Positions 51,443 to 60,864 of a stretch of DNA of 64,000 bases are shown piece by piece. Made by a program: the position numbers and the translations under genes. The stretch spans positions 1 to 64,000 of the forward strand of contig JBKBUF010000004.1 of NCBI GenBank assembly GCA_046290815.1, written 5' to 3'. The DNA is from JBKBUF01 sp046290815. Its GTDB lineage: Bacteria; Bacteroidota; Bacteroidia; Cytophagales; Cytophagaceae. The notes under the pieces were generated by a model. The model was not told the origin of the DNA, did no database searches, and worked only from the letters and a program-made list of their open reading frames with translations. Every line of letters starts with the position of its first letter. The first letter of the stretch is position 1.

Positions 51443-52123
51443 ATGACATCTATTAAGATCAAATTAAATGAAAAGCTCTATCTGAGGAATCCGGAAGAAA
51501 CGGAATTGGGAAGGAAAATTCTTCAAAAGAGTATTCTAATGATAGATCAGTTAGGGTTTGAGGATTTTACGTTTAAAAAACTGGCTGCAGAAATAGAAAG
51601 CACGGAAGCTTCGATGTACAGGTACTTTGAAAACAAACATAAGCTTCTTGTTTACCTTGTATCCATGTATTGGGTATGGCTGGATTATCAGATTTCATTC
51701 AGGACAAACAATATCAGAAGTACAAAAGAAAAGTTAAGGATAATTTTGAAGGTAATATGTGAATCAAGGAATAATGATCCTATAACAGAAATAGATGAAT
51801 CTGCTTTATATAGAATAGTTGTTAATGAATCAGCTAAGGCATACCTCACCAAGGAGGTTGATTCTGCAAACAAGGATGGATTATATAGAGAATATAAAGC
51901 AATATGCAAAAAGATCGCAGATCTTATCCTTGAAATTAACCCTACCTATAAATACAGTCATTCAATTGTAAGTACTTTATTGGAGGCTTCGCATCAGCAA
52001 TTATTTTTTGCCAGACATCTTCCATCACTTACTGACTTTAAAGATAAAAAGTCTGAAGAAAATGAATTGGAGAAATACCTGGAACACCTGCTGTTTTCTG
52101 CAATTGGGTCAGGTGAATATTAA
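51443..52123 (+). CDS. TetR family transcriptional regulator
   Basis: 226 residues. N-terminal helix-turn-helix at about 25-70 with the family pattern ILQKSILMIDQLGFEDFTFK then AAEIESTEASMYRYFENKHKLL. The C-terminal domain is ligand-type and unassigned (a helical bundle with VWLDYQISFRTNN). Two operator-like palindromes upstream suggest autoregulation and control of the divergent small gene. The stop overlaps that of the convergent permease by 4 bp (TTAA). Confidence 0.85.
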   Translation: MTSIKIKLNEKLYLRNPEETELGRKILQKSILMIDQLGFEDFTFKKLAAEIESTEASMYRYFENKHKLLVYLVSMYWVWLDYQISFRTNNIRSTKEKLRIILKVICESRNNDPITEIDESALYRIVVNESAKAYLTKEVDSANKDGLYREYKAICKKIADLILEINPTYKYSHSIVSTLLEASHQQLFFARHLPSLTDFKDKKSEENELEKYLEHLLFSAIGSGEY

Positions 52124-53583
52124 GAAAGAAAATTTAGATATAAGTAACCTGCCGCAGCTAAAATCGCTCCTCCGGCCAATGTCGGAATTAATGTCTTTTT
52201 TAAAACCTGATTGTTTTTTTGTATGCCTGCAACGGAACAAGCAGCTATAATATTAAAAAGACATATGGCATTGCCGATTGCCGCTCCTGAATGTTGAAGT
52301 GCAAGTATCGCAATATTATCCATAGAAAGTTGAGTTGCAGTCAAATCCTGTGTAGCTGCAAGTACCAGATTTGAAACCGTAGTACTTCCTGTAATGAATG
52401 CTCCTGTCATTCCGATAAATGGTGATGCAATAGGGTACCATCCACCTAATGATTTGGTGAGAAGTGCTATATTATCAATCATCGAAAAGGATCCTTCTTT
52501 AGCAACCATCATCTGTGCTATGCAAATAACAGGGTATAAAACCAGGAGCACAGCTCCCATCTTTTTAATTATTCCTGAGAGTTGAACTTTGGGCTTTTTT
52601 ACCATTATGACTAACAAAGCTGTAAACACAAAAGGAAAAAACGGGGATCTCAGCAGGGTTAGAGTTAAGCCTAAATCAGTAGAGAAAATATTCGACCACG
52701 TTACTTGGAAGCTCAGTAGTTCTTTTAATGGATTAATCAGTTTAGGTAATAATAAAAGAATTATCAAAAAACCATAGGGTAACCAGGGTTTCATATCCAT
52801 ATTTAACTTTCCTCTGTTTAAAATGATGGCTGAAAGAAATAACATGACAGAGGAAGAAATAATAGAATTGAGCTCAAAAACTATAGGTGAAAGCACCATA
52901 AATGGAATGGCAAATAGTAGGTATAACAGAATGATTGTGCCATAATTTTTTATTTTTTCATGTGCAAGTTGGTATTGTCGGAAGGAAAATAATAAAAATG
53001 CCAAACCTGTTATGGCAAGGAAAATTGCTGACAGGTTACCGATTTTAATTCCATTTTCAATAGGGTAGCCAAGATTGTCAATTATACCAGCATTAATTGG
53101 TGTACCTACTGCACCAAAACTTGCAAATACTCCATCAAAAATAAGCACTACTGCAACGGAAGTAATGGCATCATATCCCAGAGAAATCAGAAGAAGCGGA
53201 ACAATTGCTCCCGGAGTTCCAAATCCTGCAATGCCTTCAAAGAAACCAGTAAGTCCAATGGTTATAAGAAAGAAAATTATATCTTTTTCTGTAGATACAG
53301 ATCTGATTGATGCATTGAGTTGTTCAATTAAGCCGGCCTCTTTCATAGTTTCATAAAGAAATATTGCACCGGAAACAATCATCAATATATTTAAAGTAGA
53401 ACCTAAAGAAGCAATCATTACTGCAGGTACAGCAATAGCAGGTTTTCCCAGGTATAAAAAAGCAGCTACTGTAAGTAAAAAAGTGATGATGGCGGCTGTT
53501 CTGATATTAATAATCAGAGACATCACTGTAAGACAAACAATGGGGAAAACCGAAAATATGAGTGGTACCAGACTGTTTTGCAT
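52120..53583 (-). CDS. lctP: L-lactate permease (LctP) family transporter
   Basis: 487 residues with about twelve to thirteen membrane helices. The signature FFEGIAGFGTPGAIVPLLL and the paired APIVGMTGAFITGSTTVSN-like block (FIGMTGAFITGSTTVSNLVL) are diagnostic of the LctP family, which takes up lactate or glycolate with protons. Substrate in this strain is not proved. Divergent from the ALDH3 gene, 78 bp apart. Confidence 0.85.
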   Translation of the reverse strand: MQNSLVPLIFSVFPIVCLTVMSLIINIRTAAIITFLLTVAAFLYLGKPAIAVPAVMIASLGSTLNILMIVSGAIFLYETMKEAGLIEQLNASIRSVSTEKDIIFFLITIGLTGFFEGIAGFGTPGAIVPLLLISLGYDAITSVAVVLIFDGVFASFGAVGTPINAGIIDNLGYPIENGIKIGNLSAIFLAITGLAFLLFSFRQYQLAHEKIKNYGTIILLYLLFAIPFMVLSPIVFELNSIISSSVMLFLSAIILNRGKLNMDMKPWLPYGFLIILLLLPKLINPLKELLSFQVTWSNIFSTDLGLTLTLLRSPFFPFVFTALLVIMVKKPKVQLSGIIKKMGAVLLVLYPVICIAQMMVAKEGSFSMIDNIALLTKSLGGWYPIASPFIGMTGAFITGSTTVSNLVLAATQDLTATQLSMDNIAILALQHSGAAIGNAICLFNIIAACSVAGIQKNNQVLKKTLIPTLAGGAILAAAGYLYLNFLS

Positions 53584-53661
53584 TGTTCGATAACTTAATC
53601 TGATTTATTTAGTAATAATAGTATATTTCTTCATATTTATCCCAAATTAATAGATCTTCTT

Positions 53662-55053
53662 ATGCCTTTGGATCGGACAGACATAGATTTATGCTCGATA
53701 CATTCTCAACAAAGAGCTTATTTTGATTCCGGAATTACAAAAAATCCAGCATTCAGAGTAAAACAACTCAGTAAACTTAAGGATGTAATTAAAACTTACG
53801 AAGATAAGTTATTTGCAGCGGTTGAAAATGATCTCGGAAAGTGCAGGTATGAGGCATATCTTACTGAGTTGGGGGTGTTATACCGTGAACTTGATTTCTT
53901 TATTAGTAATGTTCATGAATTTTGCTTACCGGTAAAAGTAAAAAACGAGCTGGCAAATGTTGGTGGAAAGTGTTATCTCTTACCTGAACCTTTGGGATGC
54001 TCTCTGGTTTTATCTCCCTGGAATTATCCTGTTCAACTTTCCTTAATTCCACTTTTTACTGCAATGGCAGCAGGTAATACTGTCATTCTTAAACCTAGTG
54101 AAAATGCCCCTGCATGTTCAGCTCTAATCACAGAGATGGTAAATAAACATTTTGACCTGCAATATATACACACTATCGAAGGGGGGCCGGGGATAACACA
54201 GGAGATTTTAAAATTAAAATTTGATAAGATTTTTTTCACCGGTAGCTCCCATGTGGGGAAGCTTGTTTATAAAGCTGCTGCGGAAAATCTTACTCCTGTT
54301 ACACTGGAGCTTGGCGGAAAAAGCCCCGCTGTAGTGCTTCCAGATGTAAATATCAGCATGGCCGTTAAGAAAATTTTGTGGGGTAAATTTATAAATTCCG
54401 GGCAGACATGTATTGCGCCTGACTATGTTCTGGTGCACGAAAAGGTCAAAGATCAATTTTTACAGGAAGTGAAAAATGAAATTGAAAACAGATATAAAGA
54501 ATGTGATACTTTTGTAAGGATTATAAATGAGAAACATTTTGACAGATTGCTGGGCTTGATTGACGAAAGTAAAATTTTTATAAAAGGAAAATCCGATCGG
54601 ATAAAATTACATTTAGGGCCGACTGTTTTAACAGATGTACATCCTGATGATAAAGTAATGCAGGAAGAAATATTTGGTCCGGTACTTCCGGTTATGTCTT
54701 TCCTGACCTTGTCCGAGGCTAAATCAATAGTTAAATCATATGGTAAGCCTCTTGCCTTTTATATTTTTTCAGGCGACAAAAAATCAATTGATGACCTTCT
54801 CCATGATGTATCCTTTGGTGGATGTACGATAAATGATACCATTATGCATTTTACCAATAATAATCTTCCTTTTGGAGGAGTAGGGGAGAGTGGTTTGGGT
54901 AGCTACCACGGTGAGGCAGGATTCCGAACCTTTTCCCATTATAAAAGTGTGATGGAGGTACCCTTGAGTCTGAATCCTGTTCTTAAATATCAGCCTTATA
55001 GTAACTGGAAGTATAAATTATTAAGATGGTTTTTTGAAAAAATTTCTAATTGA
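53662..55053 (+). CDS. Class 3-type aldehyde dehydrogenase
   Basis: 463 residues. ALDH3 features: short N-terminus, LSPWNYPVQLSLIPLFTAMAAGNTVILKPSE, KIFFTGSSHVGK, LELGGKSPAVVLP, catalytic Cys250 in NSGQTCIAPDYVLVH, EEIFGPVLPV, and a hydrophobic C-terminal tail (KYKLLRWFFEKISN). Such enzymes oxidise medium or long-chain and aromatic aldehydes, often at membranes. Its TGA and the convergent BrkB stop share the palindrome TGATCA. Confidence 0.88.
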   Translation: MPLDRTDIDLCSIHSQQRAYFDSGITKNPAFRVKQLSKLKDVIKTYEDKLFAAVENDLGKCRYEAYLTELGVLYRELDFFISNVHEFCLPVKVKNELANVGGKCYLLPEPLGCSLVLSPWNYPVQLSLIPLFTAMAAGNTVILKPSENAPACSALITEMVNKHFDLQYIHTIEGGPGITQEILKLKFDKIFFTGSSHVGKLVYKAAAENLTPVTLELGGKSPAVVLPDVNISMAVKKILWGKFINSGQTCIAPDYVLVHEKVKDQFLQEVKNEIENRYKECDTFVRIINEKHFDRLLGLIDESKIFIKGKSDRIKLHLGPTVLTDVHPDDKVMQEEIFGPVLPVMSFLTLSEAKSIVKSYGKPLAFYIFSGDKKSIDDLLHDVSFGGCTINDTIMHFTNNNLPFGGVGESGLGSYHGEAGFRTFSHYKSVMEVPLSLNPVLKYQPYSNWKYKLLRWFFEKISN

Positions 55054-55947
55054 TCAGCAGTCAACTTTTTTTATAAATACCGAATGAGAGGTGGTATTGA
55101 TGATATGATTATTTTCCAATGCGTATGCCCTTGTAAACTCAGCACCAAAGAAAAATATCAGAGAGGAGTAAGTAACCCACAACATAATCAAAACAATGGA
55201 ACCTGCTGCACCAAAAGTGGTAGTAGGATTGGCATTAGTAAAATATAAATTGATGGCATATTTTCCAATCAGGAAAAGTACAGTGGTTAGTATTGCTCCC
55301 GGCCATACTGATTTCCATTGTATTTTAACATCAGGAAGGTATTTAAACATGAGTGCGAAGATCACTGATATGATAATAAATGACATAATAAAATTCAATA
55401 TCATAAAAATAATCAGGAGGAAATCCGGAATAAATTGTCTGAGCCAATCCGAAAAAAATGACAATGCGGTTGAAATAACCAGTGAAATCAGCATAAGAAA
55501 ACCCAAAGACAGAACCACGCCGAAAGAAGTTGTTCTGTCAAGAATGAATTTAATAATTCCGCTTTTATTAGGATCCGGAATTACTTCCCATATTTTGTTC
55601 AGTGTTCTTTTTAATGCTGCAAATACGCCGGTTGCTCCGAATATGAGTATAGAAATTCCAACAATGGCTGCCAATGTAGAATTTTCCCTGGTATAGGCGT
55701 TGGCCACCATAGTCTGAATTTGTGACGCTGCTTCAGTTCCTATCAGGTTTCCGATTTCTTCAGATATCCTACCTTCCACGGCCTTTTCACCGAAAACAGA
55801 ACCGGCTATGGTAACTATTATTATAATTAATGCAGGTAAAGAAAAAATTGCATAATATGCGACCACGGCGCTCAAATCATAGGCGTCATCATCAATCCAC
55901 TTATTTATTGCCTGTTTAAAAATTTTTGCTAAACGGGAAAAATTCAT
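55054..55947 (-). CDS. YihY/BrkB family membrane protein
   Basis: 297 residues from ATG 55947; the upstream ATG at 55974 would overlap the ASRT gene. Six membrane helices; family blocks LSAVVAYYAIFSLPALIIIIVTIAG, IWEVIPDPNKSGIIKFILDRTTS, VWPGAILTTVLFLIGKYAINLYF and a conserved late GAAGSIVLIMLWVTYSSLIFFFGAEFTRAYA. Function of this family (once called RNase BN) is unknown, possibly transport. Lies 16 bp behind the first ASRT gene, so one transcript. Confidence 0.9.
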   Translation of the reverse strand: MNFSRLAKIFKQAINKWIDDDAYDLSAVVAYYAIFSLPALIIIIVTIAGSVFGEKAVEGRISEEIGNLIGTEAASQIQTMVANAYTRENSTLAAIVGISILIFGATGVFAALKRTLNKIWEVIPDPNKSGIIKFILDRTTSFGVVLSLGFLMLISLVISTALSFFSDWLRQFIPDFLLIIFMILNFIMSFIIISVIFALMFKYLPDVKIQWKSVWPGAILTTVLFLIGKYAINLYFTNANPTTTFGAAGSIVLIMLWVTYSSLIFFFGAEFTRAYALENNHIINTTSHSVFIKKVDC

Positions 55948-55963
55948 TTTAACTTTCTGCTGT

Positions 55964-56341
55964 TTACTCAGCACTATAAGCCATCGTACTTATTAATGCA
56001 TTTTCTGCCTGTCTTGAATCCAATCTTGTATGCTGAATTACCACAGGAATATCAGAAGTTATGACACTGGCATACTCCTTATTTCTTGGAATCGGTTCCG
56101 GATCTTTTAGGTTATTGAATCTGATGTGTTTTGTCCTTCTTGCAGGCACTTTTTCTTTATAAGGGCCCACCGGATCTCTATCGGTATAGAAAATAGTAAT
56201 TTCTATGTTTGCCTCCTTGTCAGAAGTATTTAAGATACTGATGCTTTCATGACTTGTCATTTCAGGCTCAGGACCCGTACTTTCTTCAGGAATGAAACCT
56301 TCAGGTATAGCCCAGCATTTATGTCCTATTGCTTTTTCCAT
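55964..56341 (-). CDS. ASRT-family protein (sensory rhodopsin transducer homologue), canonical copy
   Basis: 125 residues, strongly like Anabaena sensory rhodopsin transducer: GHKCWAIPEGFIPEESTGPE, SHESISILN, EITIFYTDRDPVGPY, VPARRTKHIRFNNL and VVIQHTRLDSRQAENALIST. These form the beta-sandwich and the conserved central pocket. No rhodopsin gene is seen here. Published analysis of the superfamily suggests small-molecule or sugar binding beyond rhodopsins. Divergent from the FAD enzyme and the second ASRT gene; BrkB follows. Confidence 0.92.
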   Translation of the reverse strand: MEKAIGHKCWAIPEGFIPEESTGPEPEMTSHESISILNTSDKEANIEITIFYTDRDPVGPYKEKVPARRTKHIRFNNLKDPEPIPRNKEYASVITSDIPVVIQHTRLDSRQAENALISTMAYSAE

Positions 56342-56419
56342 AATAATCAGAATTAGTTTATTCTTATTAACCTTTAGATAAATATTTTGTTAGTTATTAT
56401 ACACTCATCCAGAAAATCT

Positions 56420-57619
56420 ATGTTTTATATACCACAATGGGAAAACTGGTCCGGTAGTGTAAAAATTAAGCCGGATAAAATATATAATCCTGCAGATGAG
56501 CAGGAGTTATGTGAAATTGTAAGGAATTCGGTTCAAAACAATAAGAAGATTCGTGTCACGGGTGCAGGTCATTCTTCTTCACCTCTATTTTGTGACGGGG
56601 ATGTTCTGGTCTCTCTGGATAATTTTAAAGGTGTACTGACTACGGATAAGGAAAAAGGTTTAGCAACACTTCTTACAGGGCTTACGGTTCATGAGGCAGG
56701 CGAAGAGTTGCTGAAACATCAACTGGCATTACATAATACCGGTGATGTGGATGTGCAGACATTAGCAGGCGCAATTGGAACAGGTACCCATGGAAGCGGA
56801 ATAAAATTAGGAAATCTTTCATCCATTCTGATGGGTGTAAGAATGGTGAATGCAGAAGGAAATATAGTTGAATACGATTTTGATAATAATCCTGAAATAA
56901 TGAAAGCTGCAAGAGTGGCATTAGGCACTCTTGGAATTTTTACACAGATTAAGATAAAGGTTTTACCAGCTTATGAATTAGAAAGACGAGAATACTGTAC
57001 AACTATCGACCATTGTATGCAAAATTTGCAGGATCTGATTCAGGCCAACAGAAATTTTGATTTTTATTGGTATCCGCGTACGGATGAAACTAAAATTAGA
57101 ATTATGAATCTGCCGGGTGAAGGGATGAATAACATAGATCATGCACAATGTGTAATGAAAGACAGAGGATGGGGTTATGAAATCCTTCCTCGTACAAGGG
57201 AGTTGAAATTTGATGAGATGGAATATGCCTTACCTTTTGAAGCAGGACCTGCTTGTTTTAATGAAGTAAGAAAAAGAATTAAAGCCAAACACCGGAAGGA
57301 AGTTGCCTGGAGATTATTATACAGGACAATTCAGGCTGATGATACATATATTAGTCAGGCCACAGGAAAAAATGTTGTGACCATTTCACTCCACCATAAT
57401 GCAGGAATGCCTTTTGATGAATACTTTAATGATATTGAGCCTATATTTCTGGATCATGGTGGAAGACCACATTGGGGCAAAAAACATAACCTCAAAGCCG
57501 CTCAACTGAAAGAAAAATACCCGGATTGGGAAAAGTTTAATAAGATCAGAAAAAAACTGGATCCTCAAGGTGTATTTTTAAATAATGGTGTAAAACAACT
57601 ATTGGTAGAGGAGGACTAA
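56420..57619 (+). CDS. FAD-linked oxidase of the aldonolactone / alditol oxidase type
   Basis: 399 residues from ATG 56420; the frame extends to 56387 without support. FAD-binding (VAO) half: VTGAGHSSSPLFCDGDVL, LAGAIGTGTHGSGIKLGNL. C-terminal half is the D-arabinono-lactone oxidase type, ending with GRPHWGKKHNLKAAQLKEKYPDW. The His in GAGHSSSP is the usual place of the FAD covalent link. Substrate may be a sugar lactone, alditol or other alcohol. Followed 4 bp later by the second ASRT gene. Confidence 0.85.
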   Translation: MFYIPQWENWSGSVKIKPDKIYNPADEQELCEIVRNSVQNNKKIRVTGAGHSSSPLFCDGDVLVSLDNFKGVLTTDKEKGLATLLTGLTVHEAGEELLKHQLALHNTGDVDVQTLAGAIGTGTHGSGIKLGNLSSILMGVRMVNAEGNIVEYDFDNNPEIMKAARVALGTLGIFTQIKIKVLPAYELERREYCTTIDHCMQNLQDLIQANRNFDFYWYPRTDETKIRIMNLPGEGMNNIDHAQCVMKDRGWGYEILPRTRELKFDEMEYALPFEAGPACFNEVRKRIKAKHRKEVAWRLLYRTIQADDTYISQATGKNVVTISLHHNAGMPFDEYFNDIEPIFLDHGGRPHWGKKHNLKAAQLKEKYPDWEKFNKIRKKLDPQGVFLNNGVKQLLVEED

Positions 57620-57623
57620 AAAT

Positions 57624-58007
57624 ATGTTTGACGAATTCCAGATTGGTAAAAAAGTTTGGGCATTTTCTGCAGGAAAGATACCAGTTGAATCTAACGGAAA
57701 AGAACCGGAGTTTCTGAGTAATGACAGAATAAGCGTTTTAAACGTAACAGATAGTGATGCAGAAATTCAAATTACAGTGTTATATGCAGACGATCAGCAG
57801 GGAGTCACTTATAAAGTTAAGGTAGATGCCAAAAGGGTGCGTAAAATCAGATTCAACGATTTAATAGACCCTAAAGCTATGCCTTTAGATAAAGAATACG
57901 GAGCATTAATAAAATCTGATGTGCCTGTTGTGATACAGTTTTTGAGACAGGATACAGGAAGAGTTGGTAAAAAAGGTTTTATTGTAGTGCCTTTTTTCGA
58001 AGACTGA
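57624..58007 (+). CDS. Divergent ASRT-family protein
   Basis: 127 residues with the same plan as the canonical copy: IGKKVWAFSAGKIPVE, DRISVLN, VDAKRVRKIRFNDL and VVIQFLRQDTGR. It loses the QHTRLDSRQ pocket motif of the classic members and ends differently (GFIVVPFFED), so it has probably changed ligand or partner. Start 4 bp after the FAD enzyme stop, i.e. translationally linked. A small hairpin (ACGGAG/CTCCGT, 58066-58081) follows before the permease. Confidence 0.85.
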   Translation: MFDEFQIGKKVWAFSAGKIPVESNGKEPEFLSNDRISVLNVTDSDAEIQITVLYADDQQGVTYKVKVDAKRVRKIRFNDLIDPKAMPLDKEYGALIKSDVPVVIQFLRQDTGRVGKKGFIVVPFFED

Positions 58008-58092
58008 TAATTATTCTTCCCTAAGTATATTTTTTGAATATTTTGATTTATCTTTCCTTCGACCGACGGAGGATTCTCCGTAATATTTCTAT

Positions 58093-59412
58093 ATGTCTGC
58101 AGAACTAAAAAAAACTTTATCTCCCATTATGCTTTGGGGGTTGGGTGTTGGGTACGTGATATCCGGAATGTACTTCGGGTGGAATCTTGGATTAAAGGAA
58201 GGTGGTACATTTGGAATGGGGCTGGCTACCATGGCAGTAATCATCATGTATGTATGCTTTAGTTTTAGTTATTCTGAGCTGGCATGTGCTATTCCGAAAG
58301 CAGGTGGGGCATTTGATTATGCAACCAGAGCATTAGGAAAGGATATAGGTTTTATAGCAGGCATAGTTCAGGCCGTTGAGTTTATATTCGCTCCTCCTGC
58401 CATAGCTTTTGGAATTGGCGCTTACTTCCATTTATTATTTCCATATATTCCTGTAATTGCATTTGCAACTGCTGCATACATATTATTTACAGCATTAAAT
58501 ATCTATGGAGTGAAAGCCGCTGCTTCATTTGAATTTTTTGTGACAATCATTGCTATGTCAGGTTTATTTTTATTCTGCTTTGTCACGGCTCCGCATTTCT
58601 CTATGAACAATTTTACTCAGGACGTTTTCCCTAAAGGATTAAAAGGTGCTTTTGCAGCACTTCCTTTTGCCATTTGGTTTTTTCTCGGTATAGAAGGGGT
58701 AGCTAATGTGGCTGAAGAAAGTATTAATCCCCAGAAGGACATTATAAAAGGTTTCGGATCTGCAATACTTACATTGGTAGCTTTATGTGTATTGACTTTC
58801 ATCTTTTCAGTAGGTGTAGGAGGATGGCAGCTTATTGTTTTTGATCAATCTGGCGCACTATCTGATTCCCCTCTGCCTTTGGCAGCAAAATCTGTAACAG
58901 GTGAAAACTCGTTAGTCTATAAACTCGTAATTGCTGTTGGGACATTTGGATTGATTGCTTCCTTTCACGGCTTACTGCTGGCTGCCGGAAGAGCAACTTT
59001 CGAACTGGGGAGAGTTGGATATGCACCGGGGTTTTTAGGTGCCATCCATCCGAGATTTCAAACTCCATATGCTGCACTGATCAGCAATATGGTTATCGGA
59101 ATTTTGGCACTATTAACCGGAAAGACCGGGGAAATAATTATCATTTCAGTTTTCGGTGCTTTGGTAATGTATATCATTTCAATGTTTGCCCTTATTGTAT
59201 TCCGGATTAAAGAACCACAGGCGATAAGGCCATTTAAGGTGCCATTGTATCCTTTGACGCCTATATTGGCGTTAATAACTGCCTTTGTATTTTTAGCCGC
59301 GATGATTGTTTTTTACTGGGAGACAGCATTGGTTTTTTTCTTGTTGTTGCTCTTTTCATTTGTTGCTTTTAAGTATTTAGTAAAATTACCATTACAGAAA
59401 ATCACCGAGTAG
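58093..59412 (+). CDS. APC-superfamily permease, ethanolamine-permease-like
   Basis: 439 residues with twelve membrane helices. The early GVGYVISGMYFGWNLGLKEGG and the AESLNP-like EESINPQKDI block, with SELACAIPKAGGAFDYATRA, are typical of the ethanolamine permease (Eat) group. The next genes encode a glutamine-synthetase-like ligase and other steps expected for a gamma-glutamylated amino alcohol. Start ATG at 58093; no strong ribosome site. Confidence 0.85.
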   Translation: MSAELKKTLSPIMLWGLGVGYVISGMYFGWNLGLKEGGTFGMGLATMAVIIMYVCFSFSYSELACAIPKAGGAFDYATRALGKDIGFIAGIVQAVEFIFAPPAIAFGIGAYFHLLFPYIPVIAFATAAYILFTALNIYGVKAAASFEFFVTIIAMSGLFLFCFVTAPHFSMNNFTQDVFPKGLKGAFAALPFAIWFFLGIEGVANVAEESINPQKDIIKGFGSAILTLVALCVLTFIFSVGVGGWQLIVFDQSGALSDSPLPLAAKSVTGENSLVYKLVIAVGTFGLIASFHGLLLAAGRATFELGRVGYAPGFLGAIHPRFQTPYAALISNMVIGILALLTGKTGEIIIISVFGALVMYIISMFALIVFRIKEPQAIRPFKVPLYPLTPILALITAFVFLAAMIVFYWETALVFFLLLLFSFVAFKYLVKLPLQKITE

Positions 59413-59431
59413 TAAACTAAACGTTTTGAAT

Positions 59432-60787
59432 ATGTCAAAAGATGAAATCCTTACTTATTTAAAGAATAACAAACTGGGGAAAGTAAAACTGGCAGTTACA
59501 GATATTGACGGGATACTAAGGGGAAAATATATTTCTTCCGATAAATTCATCTCAGTAATTGAAGGTAACATGGGTTTTTGTGATGTTGTGTTTGGCTGGG
59601 ATTCTTCTGATGTTGCCTACGATAAAGGTAAAGTCACCGGTTGGCATACAGGCTATCCGGATGCTCCGGCTTGTTTGGATCTCAATACCTTCCGCAAAAT
59701 TCCATGGGAGAACAACATCCCCTTTTTCCTTGGTCAGTTCTTAGACCATGATAATAACCCAGCATTCTACTGTCCAAGGCAGCTGCTGAAAAAAATAAAA
59801 GCTGATGCAGAATTACAAGGATATAAAGCTTTCTTCGCTCAGGAGTTTGAATGGTTTAATTTTAAAGAAACCCCTGCCAGTGCAGATGAAAAAGGATTCA
59901 GAAATCTGACACCTTTAACTCCTGGAATGTTTGGTTATTCCATTTTAAGAACTACACTGGAGAATCCTTTCTTTACCGACCTGTTTGATCTGCTTACAAA
60001 GTTTGATATCCCGATTGAAGGTTTGCATACAGAAACCGGTCCGGGGGTTTTAGAGGCTGCGATTACCTATGGTGAAGTATTGGAAGCGGCTGATCGGGCT
60101 ATATTATTTAAAACCGCTGTAAAAGAAATAGCCTATAAGCATGGTATTATGGCCACATTTATGGCAAAGATCAGTGAAAACCTGCCTGGCTGTGGAGGAC
60201 ATGTGCATCAAAGTCTTTGGGATAAATCTGGATCAAATAACCTTTTTTATGATGAGAAAGGTGAAAATAAAATGAGTGATCTTATGCGCAGTTATATAGC
60301 AGGGCAGCTTTATTGTCTGCCACATATTTTACCTATGTATGCACCTAATATAAACAGCTATAAGCGACTTGTGCAGGGTGCATGGGCTCCTACCACTCTG
60401 ACATGGTCGGTAGATAACAGAACAGTTGCCTTAAGAGCATTGCCCGGAGGAAAAAAATCTGCGAGATTAGAAACCAGGGTAATGGGAGCTGATTGTAATC
60501 CTTACCTTGCAATGTCAGCATGCCTTGCATCAGGATTGTATGGCGTTAAAAACAAGTTGAAGCTACAGCAAGCTACCAAAGGAAACGGCTATCTTGATTA
60601 TTCCAACGGAGTAATCCCGGGGAGCCTTTCAGAAGCAACAACAAAAATGAAGGAATCTGCTGTTGCAAAAGAATTGTTCGGAGAAAAATTTGTTGAACAT
60701 TTCTGTATGACCAGAGATTGGGAATGCAGACAACATGCCAAAGCTGTTACTGATTGGGAGATGAGGAGATACTTTGAAATTATTTAA
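59432..60787 (+). CDS. Glutamine-synthetase-family ligase, probably gamma-glutamyl-amine (ethanolamide) synthetase
   Basis: 451 residues from ATG 59432 (the frame also has TTG at 59426). GS fold: N-terminal VTDIDGILRGKYISSDKF, catalytic QEFEWFNF and THTETGPGVLEAA, ATP loop PGCGGHVHQSLWD and DNRTVALRALPGG, and C-terminal AVTDWEMRRYFE. Lacks the Tyr adenylylation motif of housekeeping GlnA. The set of neighbours (permease, alcohol dehydrogenase, PuuD, aldehyde dehydrogenase) argues for glutamylation of an amine such as ethanolamine rather than ammonia. Assignment is by context. Confidence 0.85.
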   Translation: MSKDEILTYLKNNKLGKVKLAVTDIDGILRGKYISSDKFISVIEGNMGFCDVVFGWDSSDVAYDKGKVTGWHTGYPDAPACLDLNTFRKIPWENNIPFFLGQFLDHDNNPAFYCPRQLLKKIKADAELQGYKAFFAQEFEWFNFKETPASADEKGFRNLTPLTPGMFGYSILRTTLENPFFTDLFDLLTKFDIPIEGLHTETGPGVLEAAITYGEVLEAADRAILFKTAVKEIAYKHGIMATFMAKISENLPGCGGHVHQSLWDKSGSNNLFYDEKGENKMSDLMRSYIAGQLYCLPHILPMYAPNINSYKRLVQGAWAPTTLTWSVDNRTVALRALPGGKKSARLETRVMGADCNPYLAMSACLASGLYGVKNKLKLQQATKGNGYLDYSNGVIPGSLSEATTKMKESAVAKELFGEKFVEHFCMTRDWECRQHAKAVTDWEMRRYFEII

Positions 60788-60840
60788 CATAATTCAACAT
60801 TAACGCCATTAAGTTTAGTAGCGAGTTGAAATGTTAACAG

Positions 60841-60864
60841 GGCTTCGACTCCGCTCAGCCTGAC
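60841..60864 (+). repeat. GGCTTCRACTCCGCTCAGCC element, copy 2
   Basis: GGCTTCGACTCCGCTCAGCC then TGAC, matching 35491-35515 on the other strand with one change; lies 53 bp after the ligase gene. A run of ATTCAAC words follows (60907-60941). Confidence 0.7.

Noticed and set aside
53611..53629. Third TetR operator upstream of lctP
   Set aside because: Only a half site (AATAGTAT) matches; the second arm is absent.
55964..58007. Rhodopsin photosensory operon
   Set aside because: ASRT homologues are present, but no seven-helix retinal protein is encoded in the window.
58066..58081. Riboswitch before the permease gene
   Set aside because: Only a 6-bp hairpin (ACGGAG/CTCCGT) with a GGAGG inside; too small to name a riboswitch.
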